Shown one piece after another: positions 10,678 through 19,858 of a stretch of DNA of 64,000 nt; the first letter of the stretch is position 1, and each line of letters opens with the position of its first letter. Location of the stretch: the NCBI GenBank assembly GCA_947462335.1, contig OX381707.1, forward strand, positions 12,235,055 through 12,299,054. Direction: 5' to 3'. The DNA is from Harmothoe impar. Its lineage: Eukaryota > Annelida > Polychaeta > Phyllodocida > Polynoidae. Under the pieces are notes generated by a model. That model was not told the origin of the DNA. It made no database searches and saw nothing but the letters and a program-made list of their open reading frames with translations. The translations under genes were made by a program, and so were the position numbers.

Positions 10678-11315
10678 TTGGGGCCAGCTTTTTGCAGGGT
10701 ATTGTACAGAGCTGGAGCGATGACCGTATAATGGTAGGATTACACCAGAGGGCAGCCATATCTTTAAGTGTCAGGAAGCAGCCGTTAAGATAAGTATAAG
10801 GCTCTGGTTTAAACGCATATCCACACAAGTTCAAAATTAAAATCAATAAAGACCCTGATCACGACTTGGTTATCAGCTTATCTGACTTCCTGTGACCCAG
10901 GAGGCGGGAATACCGGTGGCTTTACCTGCTGCCGGCCATCTTGGATGCCCTATAAGTCAGTGTAGAGCCGCACCTTGGGGCCACACACTGCACGGACACC
11001 TGCCTGTGTGGACATACAGCTTGTGTGCTGCAAGGTGGGCATCAGAGGCTCCACTGCTCCATATAGAGTGCAAGGTAAAGGGCTCCTGGGAAGCTTGCCT
11101 GATTCACTGCGGCAAATACCAAAGTACAGGTACAGTTTTTGATTAATAATTGTACAGTGTGCTTAACAAATATATAAAAACGTATCTAGTAGCTTAATCA
11201 GGCTCAAAATCTGATATATTTTGGGGTTTTACAGCCTAAAATCGTCTCAAAGAGAGGGGTGTCCTTAGTAGGTCGAATATGATAATCTATTCTAAAATTA
11301 TGCACATCTAGCTTT
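10678..11315. other. Host flank of E2, no gene seen
   Basis: No supported gene. A GC-richer patch at 10885-11130 is open for 84 codons but has no recognisable protein features and ends in AT-rich sequence, so it is not called. Confidence 0.5.
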
Positions 11316-11321
11316 AGTGTA
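11316..11321. repeat. Left target-site duplication of E2 (AGTGTA)
   Basis: AGTGTA directly precedes the terminal AGTAGTATAG of E2 and is repeated exactly after its right end at 20790-20795. Six-bp duplications are diagnostic of Polinton/Maverick-type integration. Confidence 0.9.
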
Positions 11322-11738
11322 AGTAGTATAGTATGTATCGGAACGGGACTATAGTTAAGTACTGTTTATTACTCAATCGACCTGCAGCCAATCAGAGGCC
11401 TCCATTTGGTCACGTGACCGGAAGTGACCTACTTAGGGGATTAGTGGTGCATTCTGGGTAACCCTGCAGCCAATCAGAGGCCACCATTTGGTCACGTGAC
11501 CGGAAGTGACCTACTTAGGGGATTAGTGGTGCATTCTGGGTAACCTACTGACCTACTTAGGGGACCGGAAGTGACGTCATATGACCTAATTTAGGATCAC
11601 GTGACCGGAAGTGACCTGATGAGTCACGTGAGCGGAAGTGACGTCACATGACCTAATGGCTGACCGGAAGTGAGTGACCTCATTGAGGATCACGTGACCG
11701 GAAGTGACCTGATTGATCACGTGAGCGGAAGAAGAAGT
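11322..11738. repeat. Left terminal inverted repeat of E2
   Basis: About 417 bp, nearly identical to the inverse of 20372-20789 apart from rearranged unit numbers around 11450-11560. It is built of repeated modules containing CACGTGACCGGAAGTGAC: an E-box, an ETS site (CCGGAAGT) and often TGACGTCA (CRE), with inverted CCAAT (CCAATCAGAGGCC) near the outer end. AATAAA reads outward near the tip on the minus strand. Confidence 0.92.
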
Positions 11739-11954
11739 TTTTTGTTTAGGAAGTGAGGGTCTTTAGGATCACGTGACTGGAAGCGACGTCGTCACATGAG
11801 TGACGCTTTAAGAGACTGCGCGACTTACTAGTAAAAGAAGACGTATGAAAATAAAAACACAACAATATTTTATTTTATTTTTTTTATTTCTTTTTTTTTC
11901 AATCTTGATAAACACTCTATTTTTGAAAAGATGCACACGCTTATTTATTTATTT

Positions 11955-13295
11955 TCATATCTCTAAAGGACTCGTTGTCACACCGTCAGAATGCACGCGA
12001 CGCTTATAATACAAGTAGCGCACGCCGTCTTTCTTTATGGTGTAGGTGACCATTTTGTTTCGCACCACTTTGAAGTTTCTATTTACAGCAATGAGAGTTT
12101 TTCGTTGGCGAAGAACATCCAAGAAGTCGTCTGGTTCCTGAGGGTTTTGTTTCTTCTGTACGCCTTTTGCACTCCATTTTTTGGATTTTCTTTCACCGGT
12201 GTCGCTGACTCGATCGTAGCAAATGTAAGTCTTAGGGTTGAGACTTAGGATCCCGTCACCTTCCCACTCCGCTTTCATAAGCCCCGAAGTTCTCAGATCG
12301 TGAAGGTACCGTCTCTCACAACATCCGCCGGGCGGCGGACACCATTCTCGCACTCTTTCCGTTTTTGTCTTCACGAAAAGCTCTAAGTGATCGTCGCACA
12401 CCGCTGTCGGAAGCCACTTTCGTTTCTCTCTGAAGTACGTCTCTCTCAGGCGAGGTTTGACTAGGTCATCCAACGTGTCACCGCTGAGAGCCATGTAAAG
12501 ACTGTCGGTGTCCATTTGACAAAGGGCATAATCGCGCCGATCGACGAATCTATCCAAGAAGTCGTATGTGAACTCTAACATTTTCAACTTCGCGTACTGG
12601 TATACCATGAACCCTATTTGAATAGGGAGGTTGTTGTTGACTGTTTTCGGTTGTAGTTCGACTTCAAACAGATCGGAACTCAACTCGGACGCCTTTTTGA
12701 AGCGCCACGAATTGGCCAATAGTTCGAACTTCCGACTGTCAGTGTATCTCACCGCCGTGTGTTTTTCTTTGTTGCAGATTGTTTTACCGTACGTAGCGTT
12801 TCCCATTAACTTGTAACAGTCTGACAGAATTTTCTCGTTCTCGTTCACGTTGCCACGTCTTCGCGCCGCCGTTACTTCGTCCGCGAAACCGGCAAAGGAG
12901 CGTTTAGGTAGGTATTCTACCACCAGCTGCACTTTGGTGACTATCAAACCGTGCTCTAAATACCACTTGAAAAGCGGCGTTCCCAAGAGAATATTTTTTC
13001 CGTGGTAACTCCCTATCAGACATCTCTGAGGCGTGTTCAACAGCTTTTCTTCCTGCGCAAAGTCTGACATGTGAGGTCCTATGTCCGATTTTGAAACGGT
13101 CGCGTTCTTGAAAATGGGGGTCATTTCTTCGAAGTAGTCTCGTAGGTGAGGCGGCGTAGTGATGTCCACTTGAACTAAACCGAACATTTTCTCCTCTTTC
13201 ACAGCGGAAAGGATGTCGCTCTCGCTCATCGCGTTTCGAGACACTTTCAAAGCGTCAACCTTCCAGCGTTGCTGGGAGGCCTTGACCCGCTCATC
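11955..13295 (-). CDS. Protein-primed family B DNA polymerase, C-terminal part
   Basis: This is the continuation, in the same frame, of the ORF at 13296-16091. The frame stays open straight after the TGA at 13296-13298. Counting from the Leu (TTG) codon at 13250, residues 147-155 are KLMGNATYG (polymerase motif B, K-x3-N-x2-YG) and residues 247-250 are DTDS (motif C, the catalytic aspartates), with TTPPHLRDYF near residue 31 as often seen in Polinton polymerases. No ATG precedes the conserved region, so this half cannot be a separate gene. AATAAATAAATAA follows directly after the stop on the minus strand and would serve as poly(A) signal. The product would copy the element from a protein-primed end. 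Confidence 0.88.
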   Translation of the reverse strand, partial: DERVKASQQRWKVDALKVSRNAMSESDILSAVKEEKMFGLVQVDITTPPHLRDYFEEMTPIFKNATVSKSDIGPHMSDFAQEEKLLNTPQRCLIGSYHGKNILLGTPLFKWYLEHGLIVTKVQLVVEYLPKRSFAGFADEVTAARRRGNVNENEKILSDCYKLMGNATYGKTICNKEKHTAVRYTDSRKFELLANSWRFKKASELSSDLFEVELQPKTVNNNLPIQIGFMVYQYAKLKMLEFTYDFLDRFVDRRDYALCQMDTDSLYMALSGDTLDDLVKPRLRETYFREKRKWLPTAVCDDHLELFVKTKTERVREWCPPPGGCCERRYLHDLRTSGLMKAEWEGDGILSLNPKTYICYDRVSDTGERKSKKWSAKGVQKKQNPQEPDDFLDVLRQRKTLIAVNRNFKVVRNKMVTYTIKKDGVRYLYYKRRVHSDGVTTSPLEI

Positions 13296-16091
13296 TCAAC
13301 GCCTCATCTCTCGCCATTCGCACTCCCACACGACGACCAGCTTGTGACCTAGCGCTTTCAAGTAAGCGCTTACTCTGGTCGTTCTGTCGCGTCTCTCCTC
13401 TCTCAGTGAAGCGCACTGATATCGGTGCGACGGTATGCACTCGTGAGCGTGGAACCAACACCCGTGAAACTGGAAAACCGTATTAGAGGCCGCGTGAAAC
13501 CCGTCCACGCGAATTCTCCGCCAGCCTACAACCATCTCGCCGCCGTTCAAAGCGTGGCGCAGTTTCACGTCGCGGTCGTGCTCTACGAAGCGTAACCACT
13601 CCAAAGCGCTGTGAGAGTTTCTTTGCCTAATTTCGGGCTTGAACTCGGTCTCGGGCCGTCTCACCGCGTAATAACCCGTGCAGTGCGCTTCGCTCATGCA
13701 GCGCAAGTACAGAGAGTTAGCGTCTAGTCCTAGGATGTGTTGGCACGGTCTCGCTTCTTCGCCGTACTTGTGCTCCCTTATCCGCGTGGTGCCCTTCTCG
13801 TGAAATCTATGGAAGATGATGGAAGGACCGCCGACTAGATTTTCTTTGATCAGAGCGTGGAGGACGGCGTCGAACTGGGGGAACATTGTGAACGCGTCTT
13901 CTAGGTTTTGGAAGAGGAACCGTAAAGTCAAACCGGCGAGAGAAACTCCGTCTTTCAACATGTCAATGCCGCGATCTTGGAAAAATTTAGCGTGATTTTT
14001 CAGAGCTTCTATGAAAGGTTTGACGTCTTTGTTGTTGTAGTGGATCAAGTAGTCTTCCATAGTTTGCATCTTCTCGTCGGACCAAACTTTCTGACATGCG
14101 GCGTAGTCGGATTCGGACATTTTGACGCCCGTCAGCTCGCTGTCGAAAGCCGATCTCGGTGGCAGCGTTCTGTTTGCCAGTTTCCTGGTAGACGTCATCC
14201 ATTCGTAAGGAAAGTGACCTTTCTCTTCGTTCCTGGTGAAAGCTCGCAAATAGGTCGCGTAGTTGTAACCGGGTGCCAAATAGTTGACTACGTCCAAGAA
14301 AACCGTGTGCTGTGTGTAAACCGCCAAGTATTGATTGCTTCTCTTTATGACGCTGAATTCTTTGTTTCTTCGGTCTCCGGAGGCGAAGAACGAGTGAAGG
14401 CGTATTTTGATCAGGTTCAAGTCGTAACGCCCCGAGTTGAAGCCCACGACTGGAGCTTGACGGATGTATCTCAGAAGACGCTTCTTCAGTTGAACTAACG
14501 GGTGTCTGGTCTGAGCCGCAGCGAAGCCGCCTGGAGAAGGGGTGAACGTCGCCTCCTCCAGCAGGAGAGCTTCACCTATCGCCGCATCTAACTTCGCTAA
14601 GGTCGGTCGGTAAAGTTCTAGCACAGCTTCCCCGATGACTTTGGCGTTCTCGTTTATGTGATTTAAAACTCGGTCCAACAAGGGGTCGGAATCTGCGTCG
14701 GATTCTCTGACGAAGCAGACGGGCCCCTCCCACCCCGGAAAGTCGGATGCGACGCTAGCCGACAAAGGGACGTGATCCCACAGCAGGGACACGTGTTCCG
14801 TCGACGGTTCTTTGCACGGTCTGAAGAAAGCCTCGAAATCGAAGGCGATCTTGTAAGGGTAGATTCCGGAATGTCCGTCGGGGGGAAAAATGGAGAAGTC
14901 TGCTAGCGCTTCGAAAATCGTTCTCGAATTTTGGTAGATGCCACCTACGTAGCGCAACTTGACTTGTCGGCAAGAGGAAAGCTGGTTCCTGTGTCTCTTC
15001 AGCAAGAACTCGGTGGTGAACGCCGCCTTACACTTGCAACATTCGTATATGCCCGCGTACGCGTTGAAGTCCGTGACGAGAGAGACGTGCAAACCGCCTT
15101 TCGCCGTCAGGTGTAGGTTGACTTTACCTCGGGCGGCCAGAGTTCTGGAAGGCGGTCTGATCAGAGTAACGCGTCTTCTCAACTTCCGCCCCGGCACTTG
15201 ACGCGACGCGGTGTAAACCGCTATTTGTACGTCAAACAAGTTCTCTAACGCGGGTAAGTCGCGGATGTTCAGACCCGGAAAGGATTCAGGTGTGGCAGCG
15301 GGACAGAACTGACGTAACAAATCTGAAGCGCGCTTGCTGGTGTTGTATAAGTGAAAGGAAATGCAGCGGAAGATGCAGAGGTTGTCCTTGTTGGGAAAAT
15401 CTAACACGCCGCTTCTCTTTCCAACTCGACCGGCCTGAGTGATCCTACCGCCTATGGGGAATTCCCCCGGTCCCATGTAAACGCAAATGTTCAAATTGGT
15501 AGGAAAAAGAATGTGCCACTTGGTGTCAGCGTCGCAAAGTTTCCGTACTTCCTCGCAAGCGACGGTGTTTTCCATCTTTGAGAGGAGCTCTTCCAAAGTT
15601 TCTGAATTAGTTATAGTAGGGAGCGGTTGTATGAGAGTTGCGTTGTTCTGGGAGGCGTGAAAGTAGCGCAGTTTGCTCTTGTCTTCTCTGTGTTGTAAGA
15701 GTAAGCCTACCGAGAAACCCACTTTGTATCTGAATCTTTGTGTCAAGTGAATGCGACGCATAGTATCTACAGCGTCACTCAACTCGCCGGTTGGTAGCCT
15801 GAAGTTTGTTACACTCACGCGAGTCCCGTGCATCCTGACACCCGTTTGTATCGCAGGCCAATTCGCCGTGAACGTTTCCTCCCCGTTCGGTACAGCACAT
15901 ATGCGCGGAGGGACGGTCACCCCGTCCAGAGATTCGCGTCGACAGGCGATCTTTCGGCAATCGCCTTCGCCGCATAGAGGGCAAAACTTAGGTACTACTC
16001 TACAATTTTTTACGTGTCTCTCGTGGTTGTACGGTCTTTTAAACATTTTGAAACACTTTTCGCATACGTACTGTGTCATGTTTTTTTTCAC
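13296..16091 (-). CDS. Protein-primed family B DNA polymerase, N-terminal part (ends at in-frame TGA)
   Basis: 931 codons. Residues 10-30 form a C2H2-like zinc finger (CEKC...HVKNC) and 351-374 a second. Residues 236-341 resemble an OTU-like fold (DNLCIFRCISFHL ... HVSLVTD). The proofreading exonuclease motifs are FDFE at 417-420, FNSGRYD at 551-557 and YNNKD at 685-689. Polymerase motif A is DANSLY at 790-795, and HGCWFHAHEC at 876-885 is typical of Polinton polymerases. The frame ends at a TGA (13296-13298) shortly before motifs B and C, which follow in the same frame. A CGA-to-TGA change would explain it, or stop-codon readthrough. As it stands the element's own polymerase is split. Confidence 0.9.
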   Translation of the reverse strand: MKKNMTQYVCEKCFKMFKRPYNHERHVKNCRVVPKFCPLCGEGDCRKIACRRESLDGVTVPPRICAVPNGEETFTANWPAIQTGVRMHGTRVSVTNFRLPTGELSDAVDTMRRIHLTQRFRYKVGFSVGLLLQHREDKSKLRYFHASQNNATLIQPLPTITNSETLEELLSKMENTVACEEVRKLCDADTKWHILFPTNLNICVYMGPGEFPIGGRITQAGRVGKRSGVLDFPNKDNLCIFRCISFHLYNTSKRASDLLRQFCPAATPESFPGLNIRDLPALENLFDVQIAVYTASRQVPGRKLRRRVTLIRPPSRTLAARGKVNLHLTAKGGLHVSLVTDFNAYAGIYECCKCKAAFTTEFLLKRHRNQLSSCRQVKLRYVGGIYQNSRTIFEALADFSIFPPDGHSGIYPYKIAFDFEAFFRPCKEPSTEHVSLLWDHVPLSASVASDFPGWEGPVCFVRESDADSDPLLDRVLNHINENAKVIGEAVLELYRPTLAKLDAAIGEALLLEEATFTPSPGGFAAAQTRHPLVQLKKRLLRYIRQAPVVGFNSGRYDLNLIKIRLHSFFASGDRRNKEFSVIKRSNQYLAVYTQHTVFLDVVNYLAPGYNYATYLRAFTRNEEKGHFPYEWMTSTRKLANRTLPPRSAFDSELTGVKMSESDYAACQKVWSDEKMQTMEDYLIHYNNKDVKPFIEALKNHAKFFQDRGIDMLKDGVSLAGLTLRFLFQNLEDAFTMFPQFDAVLHALIKENLVGGPSIIFHRFHEKGTTRIREHKYGEEARPCQHILGLDANSLYLRCMSEAHCTGYYAVRRPETEFKPEIRQRNSHSALEWLRFVEHDRDVKLRHALNGGEMVVGWRRIRVDGFHAASNTVFQFHGCWFHAHECIPSHRYQCASLREERRDRTTRVSAYLKALGHKLVVVWECEWREMRR

Positions 16092-16108
16092 TCAGTTACC
16101 AACTACTT

Positions 16109-16250
16109 AGCCGTCTAACTATCTATCTATCTATCAATCTATCTGTCTATCTATCTATCTATCTATCTTTCTGTCTGCTGTCTGTGTATCCGTCTGTCTG
16201 TCTCATACAGCGTACGTCAAACGCTGTGTGTGTGTGTGTGCGCGCGTGAG
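16109..16250. repeat. CTAT/CTGT and GT microsatellites
   Basis: (CTAT)n with CTGT variants at 16120-16200 and (TG)n at 16224-16240, in the 170-bp spacer between the polymerase start and the next gene of E2. No function is evident. Confidence 0.85.
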
Positions 16251-16263
16251 CGTTGAGCGTCTC

Positions 16264-17880
16264 TCATTCCGAATCTATGCCGAGATATTTCAGAATGATC
16301 TCTGTTTTGTCATCCAACTCTTTGAGCGCTCTGGCGGACAGCGTCACCCCCTGCTGTGTGGGTTTTTTGTCAGGACCTTCGTACTTGCGCACGTGGACGA
16401 GGTTCTTACCGCTGTAGTAGCTCACAGCTGCGTACACTTCGCCCTCCTCATCCAGCACTGCGAACCAGGGGGTGTGATTAGGTCTTCCTTGCGCGGCCGC
16501 TGTGTCGCGTATGCGCACCACTGCGCGGATATCGGCGATGCGTGCTATTAGCTCGCGCAGCGCGTCGGCCGTGAAGTGCACTCGCTTGCTTCTGGTCAGA
16601 GACGCCTCTTTCACCTGGCCGTCTTTTGTGTAGCGCGGCCTCCTAGACAGTCTAGCCAAGTCCTCCCAGATCTCCAGCGTCAAAGCTCCGTCTAAGCAGA
16701 ACTCTAACCCGAGAAGACGGGAGAAGGTTTTCTCTGCTTCTTCTCGTCCATCTCGTTCTTTTTCTTGTATTTTTCTCTTCTTACTAGGCCTTGTTGTTCT
16801 GGAACTCACCTTAGAACGTTTCACACCCGCAGGATGAGTAACACCATCAGCGTGAGCTGAATCAGCAGCAGAACCGATAGCAGGAGCAGCGTCAGCGCTG
16901 GTGGTATCCGAGGCCTCGTTGTTGGAACAGAGCAGCCACACGCCGTCGGTGCTGAGTGTAGCGGTAGAAGATGCAGCGCCGCCGCCCTCGTAAGGTGGCG
17001 GTGAGGGCAGTCGCCACGGACCGGACGGGGCGCTACTAGTGGAAGTGAGGTCGAAAGGTCGAAGAGGGGAGCCGAAAAACGTACCGCCCACCCCTTTCCC
17101 TTCGGGTTCTTCGTACGCCTCGTCGTCAGCGTCCTTCTCTGTCTCACCCTGTTGCTGCTGCTCCTCCTCCTCCTCCTCTTCTTCTCGGTTTAGGGGCTGA
17201 GTGTCCGAATAGCTGTCACTCTCAGCGCGAGCGGCGTCGAGGGCGTCGGTCGATGTAGTGGTGGAGGAGAGGGGCTGTGCAACGTGCGGCAGGTCATCAA
17301 AGTCATCAACAGTAGTGGGGAGGTAAAAACCCGGTTGCCAGTACTGCGCTGTGCCAGGAGCGTTGTCGTCAGTAGTAGTAGCGGTAGCAGCAGGTGCAGC
17401 AGAAGCAGCAGCAGCAGCAGCAGCAGCAGACGCAACAGTAGCAGGCGCAGCAGCCTCAGCAGGCGCAGCCGTAGCAGGCGCAGCGGTAGCAGGTGCAGCA
17501 GCAGCAGCAGCCACAGCAGCCGCAGCACGAGGATCACCAGCAGGCGGGGCGGCAGTAGCAGCGGCAGTAGCAGCGGCAGCGCGCTTAGCAGCAACGTGTA
17601 CCGTCGCGAGTGTAACAACGTCGCTAGCACGACGACTACTACCAGTAGTACTACTACCACTACTACTACTACTACTACTACTAGTACTACTACTGCTACT
17701 ACTACTGCTACTACTACTACTACTGCCGCGAGCGCTTGCTACAGCGGGAGGGTGATAAGACCAAGCGGCTGCGGCGGTAGTCTCATTTTCAGTAGCAAGA
17801 GGAGGCACTGACGCTAAACGAGCGCTGTTCCGCGTAGTCTTCTTGTTCTTGGACGGCGCTAGGTGTTGTCTTTTGCTCAT
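16264..17880 (-). CDS. Low-complexity protein with C-terminal PC4-like domain
   Basis: The start is an ATG complementary to 17878-17880 in a good context (ACCACCATGA), 60 bp after a TATATAA box (minus strand, 17940-17946), giving 538 aa. The N-terminus is basic; then come poly-Ser (residues 50-80), Ala/Pro/Thr runs (100-175), an acidic EEEEEEEEQQQQ stretch, and an NLS-like PSKKRKI near 365. The last 70 residues (GEVYAAVSYYSG ... VRKYEG ... GVTLSARALKEL) have the strand-strand-strand-helix layout of the PC4/p15 ssDNA-binding coactivator domain. A partial second copy may precede it (VHFTADALRELIARI). A role in ssDNA binding during protein-primed replication, or in transcription, is inferred. 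Confidence 0.72.
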   Translation of the reverse strand: MSKRQHLAPSKNKKTTRNSARLASVPPLATENETTAAAAWSYHPPAVASARGSSSSSSSSSSSSSTSSSSSSSSGSSTTGSSRRASDVVTLATVHVAAKRAAAATAAATAAPPAGDPRAAAAVAAAAAAPATAAPATAAPAEAAAPATVASAAAAAAAASAAPAATATTTDDNAPGTAQYWQPGFYLPTTVDDFDDLPHVAQPLSSTTTSTDALDAARAESDSYSDTQPLNREEEEEEEEQQQQGETEKDADDEAYEEPEGKGVGGTFFGSPLRPFDLTSTSSAPSGPWRLPSPPPYEGGGAASSTATLSTDGVWLLCSNNEASDTTSADAAPAIGSAADSAHADGVTHPAGVKRSKVSSRTTRPSKKRKIQEKERDGREEAEKTFSRLLGLEFCLDGALTLEIWEDLARLSRRPRYTKDGQVKEASLTRSKRVHFTADALRELIARIADIRAVVRIRDTAAAQGRPNHTPWFAVLDEEGEVYAAVSYYSGKNLVHVRKYEGPDKKPTQQGVTLSARALKELDDKTEIILKYLGIDSE

Positions 17881-18892
17881 GGTGGTGACTGTAGAGAGCA
17901 GCAAAAGAATGAGTGAGTGAATGGAGGTTTCCAGGCCCCTTATATACGCCTTCTCGCTTCTAGAGCTAAGCTACTTACTGACCCTGTTCAGCTGCCGCCG
18001 GCTGGCCGGCGGCCATTCACAAAGAGAAACAAAAGACATAAGGCATGACGTTTTCAGCTGGATCCCTTTCCCCCCTTTCGAGAGATCGACTGTCATGAGC
18101 TAAGCCGCTTACCACCCTGTTCAGCAATTCAACGCGCATTAGCTGTATAAAGGATTAAGCGGTTGCTGCCGTCGACTGACCGGCGGCCATTCACAAAGAC
18201 ATAAGGTATGACGTTTTCAGCTGGATCCCTTTCCCCTCTTTTTTTTGAGGGATCCACTGTCATGAGCTAAGCCACTTACCACCCTGTTCAGCAATTCAGC
18301 GCGCGTTAGCTGTATAAAGGATTAACGGTGATGAGCTTAGAGTGTGTATACAAAAAAAACTACAGGAGGCGTGTGGCGTGAAGCAGGACCCCCCCCCCCC
18401 TAAGACGAACGTGTCTGTCTGTGAGTAGAGGCGTGTGCATGTGGTGCGCGACTTAAGTGTAAGACAAAAAAAAATCACCACCTCCTGCCGTGGTGAGTAG
18501 ACCGGGCCGGCCAGGCGGCGGCCGGCTAGTTCAATAGGGAGGGATGACAGCTGACTAAGGCTGTGCATGAAAAAAATCCCATTTTCACCTGACCTCTGAC
18601 GTTTGTTACAATGAATGTCAGAGGGAGGGAGACGTCCTCAGGTAGGGGGTAGGAGGTAAGGCTATGGATGAGGAAGAAACACCGTTTTCAGCTGGTCTCC
18701 ACGGATAGCGATGACATACCCCTCGTCATCTAAGCTCTTAAGGAGCAGAGCGGCTGAAAAAGCGTCATGCGGACAGGTCGCTAGACAGCTGGAGTGCTGT
18801 TGGAAATGGGATTAAACTCCCTCTGTATAAAAGCTCTGATTTCTGTTGGAAAAAAACCATATCGCCTCTGACCACAGTAACGTCTACTACCA

Positions 18893-18955
<63 letters not shown>

Positions 18956-18968
18956 ACGACGAGACGAG
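17881..18968. promoter_or_regulatory. Divergent control region of E2
   Basis: It separates leftward and rightward genes. The minus-strand TATATAA is at 17940-17946 and the plus-strand TATAAAA at 18826-18832. Two direct copies of about 150 bp (18006-18162 and 18180-18328) carry CCGGCGGCCATTCACAAAG, TTTTCAGCTGGATCCCTTT, ACTGTCATGAGCTAAGCC and CTGTATAAAGGATTAA. 18312-18560 then matches E1 3038-3200 motif by motif (GCTTAGAGTGTGTATA, AAAAAATCACC, GGCCGG). The 5' leader of the rightward gene contains a (CCG)n tract at 18911-18953. The control sequence is therefore shared with E1 while the flanking genes are not. Confidence 0.75.
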
Positions 18969-19709
18969 ATGGCTCAAGCTATTCCACTTTCAAGCTCGCC
19001 TTCACCGCCTTGTCCACCTGAAAAAAAGTTAATGCGGCTTGACGACGTGAGACGCGCGAGGCAGACCGATGGGGAGAACAGAGAGGTAGGACAGCGGCGG
19101 TTAGCCTATAGCGACGCCTTGCTTCGTCAACTAGGTAAAGAGTTGAGCGGCTGTTGGAGAGAGTTGGGCAGTAGCTTAAAAGTTACCGCCGCCCGTATGG
19201 ATGCTCTAGTAGAGCGCAGTGTCAAGACACCGGAGGAGCTGTGTACGGCGATGTTCCGAGTCTGGTGGGGTGAAACCCCGCATCGTCATAGATGGGGAGA
19301 GCTCGGTCGCGTCTTCACCCGCATTAGACGCGTGGAACTGTTGGCTCAGTGGATGTCCCTTCTCCACAGACAGGGGTTGGATTTCGAAAACCCCGACTCG
19401 CGCGCGATGCATAAGCACTTGGGCACCCTCGGCAGACGTCTAGGTAGCAGGTGGAAAGAGGTGGGGGACCATTTAAAATTGTCGCCTGAGAGGTTAGATA
19501 AGATCGCTGAAGAATGCGAATACGGAGGAAGTCCCGCTGAGTGGGCCTTCCGAGTGTTGAAAATGTGGCAAGATGAAGCTGACGGTGCCGGCGGTACACC
19601 TTTTGAACTCCTTCGAGTGTTGACTGAGGACATGGGAAAGTTTGACCTCGGCATCGCGATATTACTTGACTTTATCAAGCAAGAAACAACGAGAACGACG
19701 GACATGTGA
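18969..19709 (+). CDS. Tandem death-domain protein
   Basis: An ATG at 18969 gives 246 aa. The frame is open further upstream, but that part is a (CCG)n-encoded poly-Arg run inside the expected leader, and the TATAAAA at 18826 fits this start. After a Pro-rich N-terminus come two death-fold units, about residues 50-133 and 148-237. Each has the spacing LG..L...W.ELG..L....ARMDAL / RW.EVGDHLKLSPERLDKIA, then an acidic P.E loop, a Trp-containing helix (VWW, KMW) and a final T...L helix. Death domains assemble apoptosis and innate-immune complexes, so a decoy or adaptor acting on host cell-death signalling is the natural inference. No enzyme domain is attached. It is the only rightward gene of E2. 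Confidence 0.8.
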   Translation: MAQAIPLSSSPSPPCPPEKKLMRLDDVRRARQTDGENREVGQRRLAYSDALLRQLGKELSGCWRELGSSLKVTAARMDALVERSVKTPEELCTAMFRVWWGETPHRHRWGELGRVFTRIRRVELLAQWMSLLHRQGLDFENPDSRAMHKHLGTLGRRLGSRWKEVGDHLKLSPERLDKIAEECEYGGSPAEWAFRVLKMWQDEADGAGGTPFELLRVLTEDMGKFDLGIAILLDFIKQETTRTTDM

Positions 19710-19858
19710 ATTGTTGTGTTTTATTTTCATACGTCTTCTTTATTAGTAAGTAAAAAAAAATATCATAACAATTAAGACGCACGCCCTCTTAAAGTGTCAC
19801 TTCCTCCAGTCGCAGCTGATCGCCTCATCGAGGCACGTGATAAACAAAAAAAAATGAA

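Noticed and set aside
10892..11146. 84-codon GC-rich ORF
   Set aside because: No family, no splice or promoter evidence, and no repeat of the pattern elsewhere.
13977..15201. Plus-strand ORFs opposite the polymerase gene
   Set aside because: Antisense shadows of a gene with clear polymerase motifs.
11955..16091. Alternative genetic code (TGA as sense) for the virus-like elements
   Set aside because: Only two internal TGAs in two genes; other genes end normally at TGA (for example at 422-420 and 19707-19709).
17190..17811. Ser-, Leu- and Ala-rich ORFs on both strands over the low-complexity region of the PC4-like gene
   Set aside because: They are shadows of the GCN/AGC repeats in the real leftward gene, which alone has a promoter and a conserved domain.
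18846..18968. N-terminal poly-Arg extension of the death-domain ORF
   Set aside because: It lacks an ATG, is encoded by a (CCG)n microsatellite and lies in the expected 5' leader.
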